Shown here one piece after another: positions 8,811 through 17,949 of a stretch of 36,484 bases of DNA. Under the pieces are notes generated by a model, which was not told the origin of the DNA, searched no databases, and saw only the letters and a list, made by a program, of their open reading frames with translations. Source of the stretch: CAYVBN01 sp964538565 (GTDB lineage: Bacteria; Pseudomonadota; Alphaproteobacteria; Rhizobiales; Xanthobacteraceae). The position numbers were made by a program, and so were the translations under genes. Location of the stretch: the NCBI GenBank assembly GCA_964538565.1, contig CAZIGW010000111.1, positions 1 to 36,484 on the forward strand. Direction: 5' to 3'. Numbering within the stretch: the first letter of the stretch is position 1; each line of letters begins with the position of its first letter.

Positions 8811-9647
8811 CTACATCCCGTTGTCGCCGGAGATTTCGCTCTGCCATGGCGCGACCAGCCGTTCGATCCAGCCGACCAGCGCGGTCAGCGCGACGGCGAA
8901 GATCATGATCAGGATGATCGGCACGAGCATGTCGGCGGTCTTGAAGCCGTTCGCCGACGTGATGATGATGCCGCCGAGGCCGGAAATGGCGGTGAGAAAT
9001 TCGGCGATGATCATGGCGATCACCGCCTTGCCGATTCCGAGCCGCAGCCCCGCCATGATGTAGGGGAGCACGGCCGGCAGCACGATGTGGCCGAGAATGG
9101 CGGGCTGCGGTGCCACGAACGCCTTGCCGACCTCGATGAGCGATTTCGGAACGGCCTTCACGCCCAGCCAGGTATTGATGCAGATCGGAAACAGCGCCAG
9201 CAGGAAGATGATGACGGTCTTCACGGCGAAGCCGAGCCCGAACCACAGGATGAGCAGCGGCACCAGCGCGATCAGCGGCATCGAGTAGCCGGCCGTCACG
9301 TAGATGCCGAATGCGGCCTCCACCAGGCGGAAGCGTCCGAGCAGCAATCCGAGCGGGATGCCGATCACGGCGGCGAGCGCATATCCGGCGAAGAACGGCT
9401 GCATGCTTTCCCAGAACGCGACCTGCAGCCGGTTCGTCCGGATCATCTGCAGGAAGGATTCGAAGATCTCGCTCGGGTATGATCCAAGCACCGGGTCGAC
9501 GTTGCGGCCGAAATATTCCCACAGGCCGATCGCCACGACCACGGACACGCCGGTGACCAGCCAGCTCGGGATGCGCGCCAGCGAGAACGCGGACGTGCGC
9601 TCGCGTGCGTCCTGATAGAGCTCTTCGGAATCCGCGCGCAGCGTCAT
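8811..9647 (-). CDS. ABC transporter permease, TauC/SsuC type
   Basis: Inner-membrane permease of 278 residues (BPD_transp_1 fold) with about six membrane segments, of the nitrate/sulfonate/taurine import family. The EAA-type coupling loop is around EVGKAFVAPQPAILGHIVLP, and IAEFLTAISGLGG is also typical of SsuC/TauC. Two starts are possible: GTG at 9650 (overlapping the ATPase stop as GTGA) or ATG at 9647 (TGATG overlap). I took the ATG. It belongs to the operon receptor-ATPase-permease-hydrolase read leftward from 11498. Confidence 0.94.
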   Translation of the reverse strand: MTLRADSEELYQDARERTSAFSLARIPSWLVTGVSVVVAIGLWEYFGRNVDPVLGSYPSEIFESFLQMIRTNRLQVAFWESMQPFFAGYALAAVIGIPLGLLLGRFRLVEAAFGIYVTAGYSMPLIALVPLLILWFGLGFAVKTVIIFLLALFPICINTWLGVKAVPKSLIEVGKAFVAPQPAILGHIVLPAVLPYIMAGLRLGIGKAVIAMIIAEFLTAISGLGGIIITSANGFKTADMLVPIILIMIFAVALTALVGWIERLVAPWQSEISGDNGM

Positions 9648-10456
9648 CACAGGGCTCCCAGAGCCATCTCGCGACGCGCGTCGTCGTGGCGGGCGTCGTG
9701 CAAGGTTTCCCAGATCATCGTTCGCTTGCGGGAATATTCGACGGAATTGCGCACCGCCTTGATGTCGAGCCGCGGGCGGCCGATCTCGATCGGAAAGATC
9801 TCGCGCACCCTGCCGCCGAACATGACGACCACGCGGTCGGCGAGCAGCACCGCCTCGTCGAGGTCATGAGTGACGAAGATGATGGTCTTCTTGGTCTTTT
9901 CATGAATGGCGAGCAGTTCGAGCTGCAGGCCCTCGCGCGTCTGCGAGTCGAGCGCGCCAAACGGCTCGTCCATCAGCAGCACTTCCGGGTCGATCGCCAA
10001 CGCCCGCGCAATCCCGACCCGCTGCTTCATGCCGCCCGAAAGCTGGTGCGGCCGCATGTCCCGCGCATGCTCGAGCCCGACAAGCTTCAGGTATCGCTCG
10101 GCGGTTTCGGTCTGCTCCGCCTTGTCGATGCCTTTCATCGCCAGCGCGAACCGGATGTTGCCGAGCGTCGTCTTCCACGGCAGCAGTTCGGCGTGTTGGA
10201 AGACCATTCCGCGGTCGTGCCCGCAGCCGGTCACCGGCTTGCCGGCGACCTTCACGCTGCCTGACGTTGCGGTCTCCAGGCCCATGATGATGCGCAATGC
10301 GGTCGTCTTGCCGCACCCGCTCGGGCCGGCGAGGGCGACGATTTCGCCCCGCTCGACCCCGAAGGACACGCCATCGAGCGCGACGGTCAGCCGCGTCGTC
10401 CCGCGAACCTTCACCGGAAAGGTTTTTGTGACGTTGTTGATCTGGATGTGGGTCAT
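9647..10456 (-). CDS. ABC transporter ATP-binding protein, TauB/SsuB type
   Basis: A 269-residue ATPase. Walker A is GPSGCGKTT (44-52), the Q-loop is in VFQHAELLPW, the signature is LSGGM (139-143), Walker B is VLLMDE (159-164) and the H-loop histidine is H197. This pattern matches the nitrate/sulfonate/taurine ATPase family. The frame is open upstream to 10564, but that part is Arg-rich and overlaps the receptor gene, so I chose the ATG at 10456 (MTHIQINNVTKTF). It lies 43 bases after the receptor gene and overlaps the permease gene. Confidence 0.95.
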   Translation of the reverse strand: MTHIQINNVTKTFPVKVRGTTRLTVALDGVSFGVERGEIVALAGPSGCGKTTALRIIMGLETATSGSVKVAGKPVTGCGHDRGMVFQHAELLPWKTTLGNIRFALAMKGIDKAEQTETAERYLKLVGLEHARDMRPHQLSGGMKQRVGIARALAIDPEVLLMDEPFGALDSQTREGLQLELLAIHEKTKKTIIFVTHDLDEAVLLADRVVVMFGGRVREIFPIEIGRPRLDIKAVRNSVEYSRKRTMIWETLHDARHDDARREMALGAL

Positions 10457-10499
10457 GTCGCAATGCGGGTGCCGGCGCCACCTGCCTACGTGCTCTTCG

Positions 10500-11498
10500 T
10501 TACTTTTTCTTGACCTGACCGAGAGCCTCCGTCCGCGCGCTGTCGTCGATGAATTTCGCGACATCGAGCGGTTTGTCGAGACGATGGTGTTTGACCATCA
10601 TGTCGGCCGTGTGCTGGAGGTTCTCCTTGGGGATCGACAGGTCCGTGTGGACAGCCTTGTACTTGATGGCTTCGTCGTACACGAAGGCGGCCGTGCGGTC
10701 CTCGGGGCCGAGATGGGCGATCTCCTTGGCGAGCTTGATGGCGGCCTCGCGGTTCTTCGAAGCATAGGCGAGGCCTTCCATTTCGGCGGCCAGGAACGCT
10801 TCCATCGCCTTGCGCCGCTCCGCCAGCTTCTTGCCGGTCGTCATCATGCAGACCTTCACGAACTGCGGCGTTGCGTCGCCGCGCAGCAGCGCCTTGTATC
10901 CGCGCTTGTCGGCGTCCACCTCGAACTCGCTTGAGCTTGCCGCAGCGGCAACCACGCCGGCGATCACCGCCTTCACGCGATCGGCGCTGCCTCCGGCGTT
11001 GGCAAATTTCAGCGTGTCTTCCGGCACGCCTGCATTCGCGAGCGCCTCGCGGGCGAACAGGTCGGGCAGGGATCCGGGCGCGGAGACCCCGATGGTCGCG
11101 CCCTTGAGGTCATTGGGCGTATTGATCTTGTTGTTGGCGAACAGCGTGTAGGTCATCCCCGGCCAGTCGCAGCCGATGAACTTGACGTCGGCGCCGCGCG
11201 CCATCGCCGGAAAGGCCACGACCGGGCTCGCCTCGAAGCTGTCGAGCTCCCCGGCGATCAGGGCCTTGAGCGGCGTGGTGCCGCCCGCGAACTGAACCAT
11301 GTCGAGATCGATGCCGTGGTTTGCGGCAAATCCACCCTTGGCGGCCATGAACAGGAAGGCGGAATCGCCCTTGGCTTCGACGATTCCGTGCCGCCACTTC
11401 TCGGCGGCTTGAACCGGAGCTGCCGCCAGAACTCCAAGCGCCAACGCACAGACAGCCACTGTCGCCAGCGCGGTCTTGCCGGACAATGATGGGGACAT
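10500..11498 (-). CDS. NMT1/TauA-type ABC transporter substrate-binding protein
   Basis: A 332-residue periplasmic receptor. A clear signal peptide (MSPSLSGKTALATVAVCALALG, cleavage near AQA|AEKW around residue 32) is followed by an NMT1-like domain: KWRHGIVEAKGDSAF, the early FAGGTTPLKALIAGELD loop, and DLKGATIGVSAPGSLPD near residue 140. The ATG at 11498 is preceded by GGAGGAAAGGAA. The frame continues far upstream but only as an antisense shadow of the isochorismatase and UbiD genes. It is the first gene of the leftward transporter operon and lies back to back with the isochorismatase gene across a 240-base gap. Ligand unknown; the family takes up sulfonates, thiamine precursors and aromatic acids. 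Confidence 0.92.
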   Translation of the reverse strand: MSPSLSGKTALATVAVCALALGVLAAAPVQAAEKWRHGIVEAKGDSAFLFMAAKGGFAANHGIDLDMVQFAGGTTPLKALIAGELDSFEASPVVAFPAMARGADVKFIGCDWPGMTYTLFANNKINTPNDLKGATIGVSAPGSLPDLFAREALANAGVPEDTLKFANAGGSADRVKAVIAGVVAAAASSSEFEVDADKRGYKALLRGDATPQFVKVCMMTTGKKLAERRKAMEAFLAAEMEGLAYASKNREAAIKLAKEIAHLGPEDRTAAFVYDEAIKYKAVHTDLSIPKENLQHTADMMVKHHRLDKPLDVAKFIDDSARTEALGQVKKK

Positions 11499-11552
11499 AT
11501 GAAATTCCTTTCCTCCAGCCGACGTCCTTTGACGACACCGCGTGCGTAACAG

Positions 11553-11567
11553 GCTTGTGCGACAAGC
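11553..11567. promoter_or_regulatory. palindrome in the divergent promoter region
   Basis: GCTTGT-GCG-ACAAGC is a perfect 15-base inverted repeat in the 240-base gap between the leftward transporter operon (start 11498) and the rightward isochorismatase operon (start 11739). TTGT-N3-ACAA half-sites resemble operators of GntR-type regulators, but no such regulator is in the window. It is well placed to control both operons. Confidence 0.45.
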
Positions 11568-11738
11568 TGATAGTACCATTATTGTCACAGCCCCCCGGCG
11601 CGGGCAACATGAGCGGATCCGCACGCGCCGCAGCCTTTGTCTTTTCGCTTCGGTCGGGCTCCGAGCGGTGCCCGGGAAGACCGGCAGGATTGTGCGCTGG
11701 CGAACCGCAGGGGTTAAGAACCAAACTAAGGAAACACT

Positions 11739-12476
11739 ATGACCGAACGCATTTGGGACAAGTTCCTGACCGAGCGCGACAGAGAAATCTTTCGCGCCGC
11801 CGGTTACGGAAGCCGCGCGGGCTTCGGCAAACGGCCGGCCCTTCTCATCGTCGACGTCAACTACGGCTTCTGCGGCGACAAGCGCGAACCGGTGCTCGAA
11901 TCCATCAAGCGGTGGCGACAGTCGAGCGGGGAGATCGCGTGGGACACGCTGCCGATCCTGCAGCGCCTGATTGCCACGGCGCGCGGGCGCGAAATTCCGG
12001 TCATCTACACGACGGGCATCAAGCGCGCCGACAATTGGGACCGCGGCAGCTGGTCCTGGAAGAATCGCCGCAGCGGCGAACGCCCGCCGGCGACCAACCA
12101 CGACCCCAACGAGATCATGCCGCAGATCGCTCCGGGGCCGCGCGACATCGTCGTCACCAAGCAGAAGCCGAGCGGTTTCCACGGCACGAATCTGCTCGCG
12201 TACCTGGTCCATCTGGGCTGCGACAGCCTGCTCGTCGCCGGCACCTCGACGAGCGGATGCGTGCGCGCGACCGTCATCGATGCGTTCAGCTACAATTTCC
12301 GGGTCACTTTGGTGGAGGACGGGTGCTTCGAGCGTGGAGAGGTGAGCCACGCCATCAGCCTCTTCGACATGAACGCCAAGTACGCCGACGTCGTCGGGAG
12401 CGACGAGGTGATCGCCTACATGGAGAGCCTGCCGCGCGGGCTGTTCGAGCTGCCGCCGGGGAACGGACCCGCATAG
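11739..12476 (+). CDS. isochorismatase-fold cysteine hydrolase
   Basis: A 245-residue cytoplasmic hydrolase of the isochorismatase/nicotinamidase/N-carbamoylsarcosine amidase family. The Asp-Lys-Cys triad is visible: D39 in LLIVDVNYGFCG, K141 in VVTKQKPSGFHGT, and C174 in AGTSTSGCVRAT with the preceding cis-peptide region. TSGCVRATVIDAFSYNF strongly resembles N-carbamoylsarcosine amidase-like and maleamate amidohydrolase-like proteins. The ATG at 11739 follows AAGGAAAC. It heads a rightward set of genes with a UbiD decarboxylase and a Mo hydroxylase subunit, so an amide or maleamate-type ring-cleavage product is a plausible substrate. This is inferred from context only. Confidence 0.9.
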   Translation: MTERIWDKFLTERDREIFRAAGYGSRAGFGKRPALLIVDVNYGFCGDKREPVLESIKRWRQSSGEIAWDTLPILQRLIATARGREIPVIYTTGIKRADNWDRGSWSWKNRRSGERPPATNHDPNEIMPQIAPGPRDIVVTKQKPSGFHGTNLLAYLVHLGCDSLLVAGTSTSGCVRATVIDAFSYNFRVTLVEDGCFERGEVSHAISLFDMNAKYADVVGSDEVIAYMESLPRGLFELPPGNGPA

Positions 12477-12602
12477 CCGCCATCCCGGGTGTGCAAGGGA
12501 ATGCGCCTTGCGAGGGGTCCGGCGATGTCCTAGCACACGGGCGGCAGCGTGCCGGCGGAAGGCGCGCGGCTTTTCCGGACGGAGCACGGGGCTCGCACCT
12601 CC

Positions 12603-14237
12603 ATGGAGACCAAAGAACGTCAGAACGCGCCGGTCGATTTTCATGACCATCTGAAGCTGCTCGAAGCGCGCGGGCTGATCGTTCGGATCGACCGTCCGAT
12701 CAACAAGGACACCGAGCTTCACCCCCTGGTTCGCTGGCAGTTTCAAGGCGGGATTCCCGAGTCGGACCGGCGCGCCTTCCTGTTCACCAATGTCCATGGT
12801 GCCGATGGCCGGCGCTACGACATGCCGGTCGTGGTCGGCGCGCTCGCGGCCTCCCCGGAGATCTACGCGATCGGCATGGGCGTGCCGGTCGAGGAAATCG
12901 GGGAGGTCTGGGCGCGCGGCATGGCGAACCCAATCCCGCCGCAGCGCGTCAACGACCCGCCCTGCCAGGAAGTGGTGCTCACCGGGGACGAACTGAACCG
13001 TCCGGGCGGCGGACTTGCGAGCCTGCCGGTGCCGATATCGACGCCCGGGTTCGATGCCGCTCCCTATCTGACCGCGACGCTCTGCGTCACCAAGGACCCG
13101 GAGACGGGAATCCGCAACATGGGCACCTATCGGGCGGCCCTTAAGGCGACCGACAGGCTCGGCGTGCGCATGGCGACGCGACTGAGCGGCGCGGGCGGCT
13201 ACCAGCACTGGCTGAAGTACAAGAAGCGCGGCGAGCCGATGCCGTGCGCCATCGTGGTCGGCTGCACGCCGACCGTCCTGTTCACCGGCCCCCAGAAGCT
13301 TCCGCTCGATCAGGATGAAATGGCCGTCGCCGGCGGGCTCGCGGGCCGGCCGGCACGGGTCGCGCGCGCCCGGACGGTCGATCTCGAGATTCCGGCGGAT
13401 GCGGAAATCGTCATCGAGGGCCTGATCGACACCGACCTGCTCGAACCCGAAGGGCCGTTCGGCGAAAGCCACGGCCACGTCGCGCTCGAGGATTTCAACA
13501 TGTCGATGCGCGTGACCGCCATCACGCATCGGCGGGATGCCGTTTTCGTGTCGATCGTCAGCCAGGTCACGCCGAGCGAATCGAGCGTGCTCAAGAAGGT
13601 CGCCTACGAACCGCTGTTCATGACGCACCTCAAGGAGCACATGGGTGTGCGCGGCATCACCCGGGTGGTGATGCACGAGCCGTTGTCCAACCTGCGGCCG
13701 GTCATCTTCCTTCAGTTCAAGCAGGGGACGGCGAGGACGGAGATCTGGCGCGGTCTGCAGGGGGCTTCGACCTTGCAGGCGCAGTGCGGCAAGATCGTCG
13801 TCGCGGTGTCGGAGGACGTCGATCCGAGCAATACGGACGCGGTCTTCTGGTCGCTCGCCTATCGTTCCAATCCGGTCGAGGACGTTCTCGTCGTCCCCAA
13901 TCGCGCCGGCGGACACGGTCCGAAGTCGGGAGGCTCCGCCAACTCGACGCTCCTGATCGATGCGACCGCCAAGCACCCAATGCCGCCGCTCGCGCTGCCC
14001 GCCCGCAAGTTCATGGAAGACGCGCGGACGATCTGGGAGGACCTCGGCTTGCCGCGCCTCACGCCGCAGCCGCCATGGTACGGCTACGATCTCGGCGACT
14101 GGAACGCGCTTTGGCAGCAGTTCGCCGACGCCGCCACCCGGGGCAAATGGGAAGACAATGGGATCAACACCTATGCGCGGCGCCAGGGTGGCATCAAGCC
14201 CGAGACGCCGGTGCGCAATGTCGAGAAGAAGCAATGA
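12603..14237 (+). CDS. UbiD-family (prenylated-FMN) decarboxylase
   Basis: A 544-residue enzyme of the UbiD family, reversible (de)carboxylases of aromatic and alpha,beta-unsaturated acids that use prenylated FMN and a divalent metal. The family frame is clear: N-terminal FHDHLKLLEARGLIVRID, the NMGTYR segment with a candidate catalytic R177, and PEGPFGESHGHV with E283 and E288, whose spacing fits the catalytic Arg-Glu-Glu network. The ATG at 12603 is my choice because UbiD homologues start close to the DHLKLLEARG helix; a GTG at 12549 is also in frame. No UbiX (prenyl-FMN synthase) gene is in the window, so the cofactor must come from elsewhere. It lies 126 bases after the isochorismatase gene and 106 before the Mo hydroxylase gene. 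Confidence 0.92.
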   Translation: METKERQNAPVDFHDHLKLLEARGLIVRIDRPINKDTELHPLVRWQFQGGIPESDRRAFLFTNVHGADGRRYDMPVVVGALAASPEIYAIGMGVPVEEIGEVWARGMANPIPPQRVNDPPCQEVVLTGDELNRPGGGLASLPVPISTPGFDAAPYLTATLCVTKDPETGIRNMGTYRAALKATDRLGVRMATRLSGAGGYQHWLKYKKRGEPMPCAIVVGCTPTVLFTGPQKLPLDQDEMAVAGGLAGRPARVARARTVDLEIPADAEIVIEGLIDTDLLEPEGPFGESHGHVALEDFNMSMRVTAITHRRDAVFVSIVSQVTPSESSVLKKVAYEPLFMTHLKEHMGVRGITRVVMHEPLSNLRPVIFLQFKQGTARTEIWRGLQGASTLQAQCGKIVVAVSEDVDPSNTDAVFWSLAYRSNPVEDVLVVPNRAGGHGPKSGGSANSTLLIDATAKHPMPPLALPARKFMEDARTIWEDLGLPRLTPQPPWYGYDLGDWNALWQQFADAATRGKWEDNGINTYARRQGGIKPETPVRNVEKKQ

Positions 14238-14343
14238 TCGTCTCGTGACGGCTCGCCGGATCCGGAAGGATCGGGCCGCCGGTCATTCCGTATCGCGGAA
14301 GCCGGCGCAGTGCACAGAGCGGCGAACCTGAGAGCAGAGCGTG

Positions 14344-16731
14344 ATGAATCAGATCGAACGGGTGCTGCTGAGAGCGATCGGCAAGCCGCTGCGGCGCAAG
14401 GAGGATCTCCGGCTGATTCGCGGAGAGGGCCGGTTCTCCGACGATTTTCGTCTGGACGGACAGGCTTATGCGGTGATGGTCCGCTCGCCGCACCCGCATG
14501 CGAAAATTCTGCGCGTCGACAAGACCCGCGCGCTGGCGATGCCGGGCGTGCTCGGCGTCTACGACGGAGCCGACTGCGCGGCAGACCGCTTGGGGCCGAT
14601 TCCGCACGACCCGGTGCCGAAGACCAAGTACGACATGAAGCTGACGGGTCCCGGCGGCACGTCGATCTTCATCGGCCCGCATCTTCTGCTTCCGACCGAC
14701 AAGGCGCGCCACGTCGGCGAGGCCGTCGCAATGGTGGTCGCCGAGACGCTCGCGCAGGCGCAGGATGCGGCCGAAGCGGTCGAGGTCGTCTACGAACCTC
14801 TGCCCTTCGTCACCGACACGGCCGCAGCGGCGGAGCCCGGCGCGCCTGCCGTCTGGGACGAGGTGCCCGACAACGTGTCGGTCGACACGACGTTCGGCGA
14901 CATCGAGGCGACGGAGCGTGCCTTCGCGACGGCCGATCACGTCGTCGAGGCGGAGTTTCACATCGGCCGCGTGACGGCGGTGCCGCTCGAGCCGCGCGCG
15001 GCGCTTGCCACCTACGATGCGCAGAGCGGCCGCTACACGCTCTATGCCGGAAGCGGCGGGGCCGTCCGGCACAAGCGGGAGCTCTCGACCCTCCTGGGGA
15101 TCGAGGCGGAGAAGCTCAGAATTCTCTGCTACGACGTCGGCGGCAATTTCGGGGCGCGCAACCGCGTCTATGTCGAGTTCGGTCTCGTCCTGTGGGCGAG
15201 CCGCAAGCTCGGCCGGCCGGTGAAGTTCACGGCGACGCGCTCGGAGGCCTTCCTCAGCGACTATCAGGGACGCGATCTCGTCACGCGCGTCGCGCTCGCG
15301 ATCCGCAAGGACGGGCGCTTCCTCGCCATGCGCGCCTCGAACCTCAGCAACGTCGGCGCGCGCACGGTCTCGCTCTCGCCGCTCGGCAAGGGCTCGGCCC
15401 TGATCACCGGCTCCTACGACATCCCGGTTGCCTCGCTGCGGGCGCGCGCGGTGTTCACCAACACGATGCCGACCCAGGCCTACCGCAGCTCCGGCCGCCC
15501 GGAAGTGAATTTCGCCATCGAGCGCCTCGTCGACATGGCGGCCGACCGGCTCGGCATGGATCGCGTCAAGTTGCGGCGTAAGAATCTCATCGCGCCGGAC
15601 GCCATGCCGTACCGCAACGCCGTCGGCGCCGTCTACGACAGCGGCACCTATGAGGCGAACATGGAGCGGGCGATGACGCTCGCCGACTGGTCCAATATTC
15701 CGGCTCGGCGCCGGGACGCCAGGCGGCGCGGCAGGCTGCTCGGCGTCGGGCTCGCCAACTACGTCGAGTCCTCGATCGGTTCGCCGCGCGAACGCGCCGA
15801 GATCACGGTCCGCGAGGACGGCCTCGTCGACGTGGTGATCGGCACGCAGCCGAGCGGTCAGGGCCACGAGACGAGCTTCGCCCAGGTGACGGCCGATCTG
15901 CTGGGCGTGCCGTTCGAATCGGTGCGGATCATTCTCGGGGATACCGACGTGGTCTCGGTCGGCGGCGGCTCGCATTCCGGACGCTCGATGCGCCACGCGG
16001 CGACCGTCATCGCCATGGCGGCCGAGGACCTGATCGAGCAGGGGCACGAAATGGCGGCCCTCAATTTCGGCGTCGACAGGGAGAGGGTGTCGTTCGACGA
16101 CGGGCGTTTCGTGGTCGCCGGCACCAATCTGGCCGTCGATTTTCTCGAACTCGCCCGTGCGGCGGCCGATCCGAGTTCACCGGCCGGCGCGGCCGGCCGC
16201 CGGCTCGCGGTCGCGAAGGACAACGAGATGCACGATCCGGTGTTTCCCAACGGATGCGCGATCTGCGAGGTCGAGGTCGATGCGCAGACCGGCGCCTTCG
16301 AGATCACGCGTTACGCCAGCATCGACGACGTCGGCCGCTGCATCAATCCGCTGATCGTGCACGGGCAGACGCACGGCGGCATCGTCCAGGGCATCGGGCA
16401 GGCCATGCTCGAACAGAGCTACGTCGACCCCTCCACCGGCCAGCCGCTGTGCGGGTCGTTTATGGATTACGGAATGCCGCGCGCCGGCGACGTGCCGCAC
16501 TTCGCGACCGAGATCGTCGAGGTCCTTTCGCCCACCAATCCGCTCGGCATCAAGGCGGGAGGCGAGGGCGGAACGACGCCGGCGCTCTCGGCGGTGGTCA
16601 ACGCGGTCGTCGACGCGCTGCGCCCCCTGGGGGTGCGCGACATCAAGATGCCGCTCACGCCGTTCGCGGTGTGGCAGGCGATCGAGGCCGCCAAAGGCGC
16701 AGGCGCGCAGGCGGACCAATCGACTTGTTGA
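14344..16731 (+). CDS. xanthine dehydrogenase-family molybdopterin subunit (CoxL-like)
   Basis: A 795-residue large subunit of a molybdenum hydroxylase: aldehyde oxidase a/b hammerhead domain at about 20-135 (GKPLRRKEDLRLIRGEGRF at its start), then the Mo-binding domains. Active-site motifs are present: GGNFGARNRVYVE, AYRSSGRPE (379-387, the loop that is AYRCSFR in true CO dehydrogenase, so this is not a form I CO dehydrogenase), a GQGHET molybdopterin loop, and the catalytic Glu in KAGGEGGTTPA (E741). Such enzymes hydroxylate aromatic or aldehyde carbons. They need a FAD subunit and a 2Fe-2S subunit, and neither gene is adjacent. The frame also allows GTG at 14341. A CoxG-type protein lies at 5437-6039. 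Confidence 0.92.
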   Translation: MNQIERVLLRAIGKPLRRKEDLRLIRGEGRFSDDFRLDGQAYAVMVRSPHPHAKILRVDKTRALAMPGVLGVYDGADCAADRLGPIPHDPVPKTKYDMKLTGPGGTSIFIGPHLLLPTDKARHVGEAVAMVVAETLAQAQDAAEAVEVVYEPLPFVTDTAAAAEPGAPAVWDEVPDNVSVDTTFGDIEATERAFATADHVVEAEFHIGRVTAVPLEPRAALATYDAQSGRYTLYAGSGGAVRHKRELSTLLGIEAEKLRILCYDVGGNFGARNRVYVEFGLVLWASRKLGRPVKFTATRSEAFLSDYQGRDLVTRVALAIRKDGRFLAMRASNLSNVGARTVSLSPLGKGSALITGSYDIPVASLRARAVFTNTMPTQAYRSSGRPEVNFAIERLVDMAADRLGMDRVKLRRKNLIAPDAMPYRNAVGAVYDSGTYEANMERAMTLADWSNIPARRRDARRRGRLLGVGLANYVESSIGSPRERAEITVREDGLVDVVIGTQPSGQGHETSFAQVTADLLGVPFESVRIILGDTDVVSVGGGSHSGRSMRHAATVIAMAAEDLIEQGHEMAALNFGVDRERVSFDDGRFVVAGTNLAVDFLELARAAADPSSPAGAAGRRLAVAKDNEMHDPVFPNGCAICEVEVDAQTGAFEITRYASIDDVGRCINPLIVHGQTHGGIVQGIGQAMLEQSYVDPSTGQPLCGSFMDYGMPRAGDVPHFATEIVEVLSPTNPLGIKAGGEGGTTPALSAVVNAVVDALRPLGVRDIKMPLTPFAVWQAIEAAKGAGAQADQSTC

Positions 16732-16756
16732 GTGAAGGGCCAACCGGAGATTCTTC

Positions 16757-17698
16757 GTGACCAGCAGTTCGAACCCGATCGTGAACGTGATCGCCTTTCC
16801 GGGCGCGCCCAACCTGCCGATCTTCGCCGCGCTCGAACACGGCTTCTTCGAGCGCGCCGGCGTGCGGCTCAATCTCGAGACGACGCCGAATTCCTCCTAT
16901 CAGGCCGAGGCGCTCGCAACCGGCAAGTTCGACATTGCCGGGACCGCATTCGACAACGTGGTGGCGTATACGGAAGGACAGGGAGCGGTCGCCTTTTCCG
17001 AGCCACCCGATTTCTTCGCTTTCATGGGGGCGACGAAGATCGAGCTCGCGCTCATTGTCGCGCCGGACGTCAGGACGTTCGCGGATCTGCGCGGGAAATC
17101 GCTGGCGCTCGACGCACTCGGCACCGGCTTTGCGTTCGTGCTCTACCACATGCTGGAGAAGGGCGGGCTTGCGCCCGGCAGCTACGAACGGGTGGCGGTC
17201 GGCGCAACGCCGCAGCGCTGGGAATCCGTGCGAACCGGACAGCACGCCGGCACGATGACGATCGAGCCCTTCACCAGCATCGCCGCCGCGCAGGGCTTCA
17301 ACGTCCTCGACAGGAGCACCAACACGCTCGGCGACTATCAGGGCGGCATTTTCGCCGCGCGCAGGAGGTGGGCGGCCGAGAACGCGCCCGCTCTCAGGGC
17401 CTATATCCGCGGCTATTTGGACGGCCTCGCCTGGACGCTTGATCCGGCCAACAAGCAGGCGGCGACGGAATTGCTGATGCGCAGGATGCCGGAGATCAAG
17501 CCCGGGGTCGTGGGCGCCGTCATGACCAGCCTGCTGTCGGAGCGTTCCGGTCTGACGCCACGCGGCGCGGTGACGATCGAGGGGATCCGGACCGCCCTGG
17601 AACTGCGCTCGCGCTACGGCGCCGCGAAGACGAGGCTGACGGACCCCTACAAGTACATCGACCTGTCGTACTACGAAGCGGCGACGAACGACCGGTAA
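16757..17698 (+). CDS. NMT1-like substrate-binding protein without signal peptide
   Basis: A 313-residue protein with the periplasmic-binding type II fold of the NMT1/TauA family: APNLPIFAALEHGFFERAGV (ligand loop and helix), ALATGKFDIAGTAFDNVVAY, and DLRGKSLALDALGTGFAFVLYHML. It begins directly with the first beta strand. The start is the GTG at 16757, preceded by CCGGAGA. The frame is closed by a stop at 16733 with no other start between, so no signal peptide can be hidden upstream. It may therefore act in the cytoplasm, as a sensor or enzyme-like relative, or reach the periplasm another way. It follows the Mo hydroxylase gene by 25 bases and has no permease beside it. Confidence 0.85.
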   Translation: MTSSSNPIVNVIAFPGAPNLPIFAALEHGFFERAGVRLNLETTPNSSYQAEALATGKFDIAGTAFDNVVAYTEGQGAVAFSEPPDFFAFMGATKIELALIVAPDVRTFADLRGKSLALDALGTGFAFVLYHMLEKGGLAPGSYERVAVGATPQRWESVRTGQHAGTMTIEPFTSIAAAQGFNVLDRSTNTLGDYQGGIFAARRRWAAENAPALRAYIRGYLDGLAWTLDPANKQAATELLMRRMPEIKPGVVGAVMTSLLSERSGLTPRGAVTIEGIRTALELRSRYGAAKTRLTDPYKYIDLSYYEAATNDR

Positions 17699-17949
17699 GG
17701 CAATCTCCAGGGCAGAGCGGTCGCGCTTCGCGCGGGGCCGGATTCCGGGGACGGGAAGGCGGCCCGCTGCCCGGGCATCCTGCGAGCGCAGCTTTCGAAA
17801 TCGGATGGACAGGGTGTGGCCGAGGGTCACCGCGCCTGCGTTCCGCCGTACTGGACGGCGACCCCGCGATTGTTCATGCTGAAAGCGCCACGGCTGGGCC
17901 CGCGTGGCAGCCTCGCGCCATTTTCGGCACGGGCTCGCACTTTTATCAC

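Noticed and set aside
12493..12511. GCAAGG-N7-CCTTGC inverted repeat after the isochorismatase gene
   Set aside because: Short stem, no T-run, and similar short stems are frequent by chance in GC-rich DNA.
11499..14234. Long - strand open frame continuous with the NMT1-type receptor
   Set aside because: It runs antisense to the isochorismatase and UbiD genes, is rich in Arg, His and Asp repeats typical of antisense frames in GC-rich DNA, and the receptor has its own signal peptide and ribosome site at 11498.
14194..16047. 617-codon open frame on the - strand
   Set aside because: Antisense shadow of the Mo hydroxylase gene.
14344..16731. Form I carbon monoxide dehydrogenase
   Set aside because: The active-site loop is AYRSSGRPE and not AYRCSFR, and the CoxM and CoxS genes are absent.
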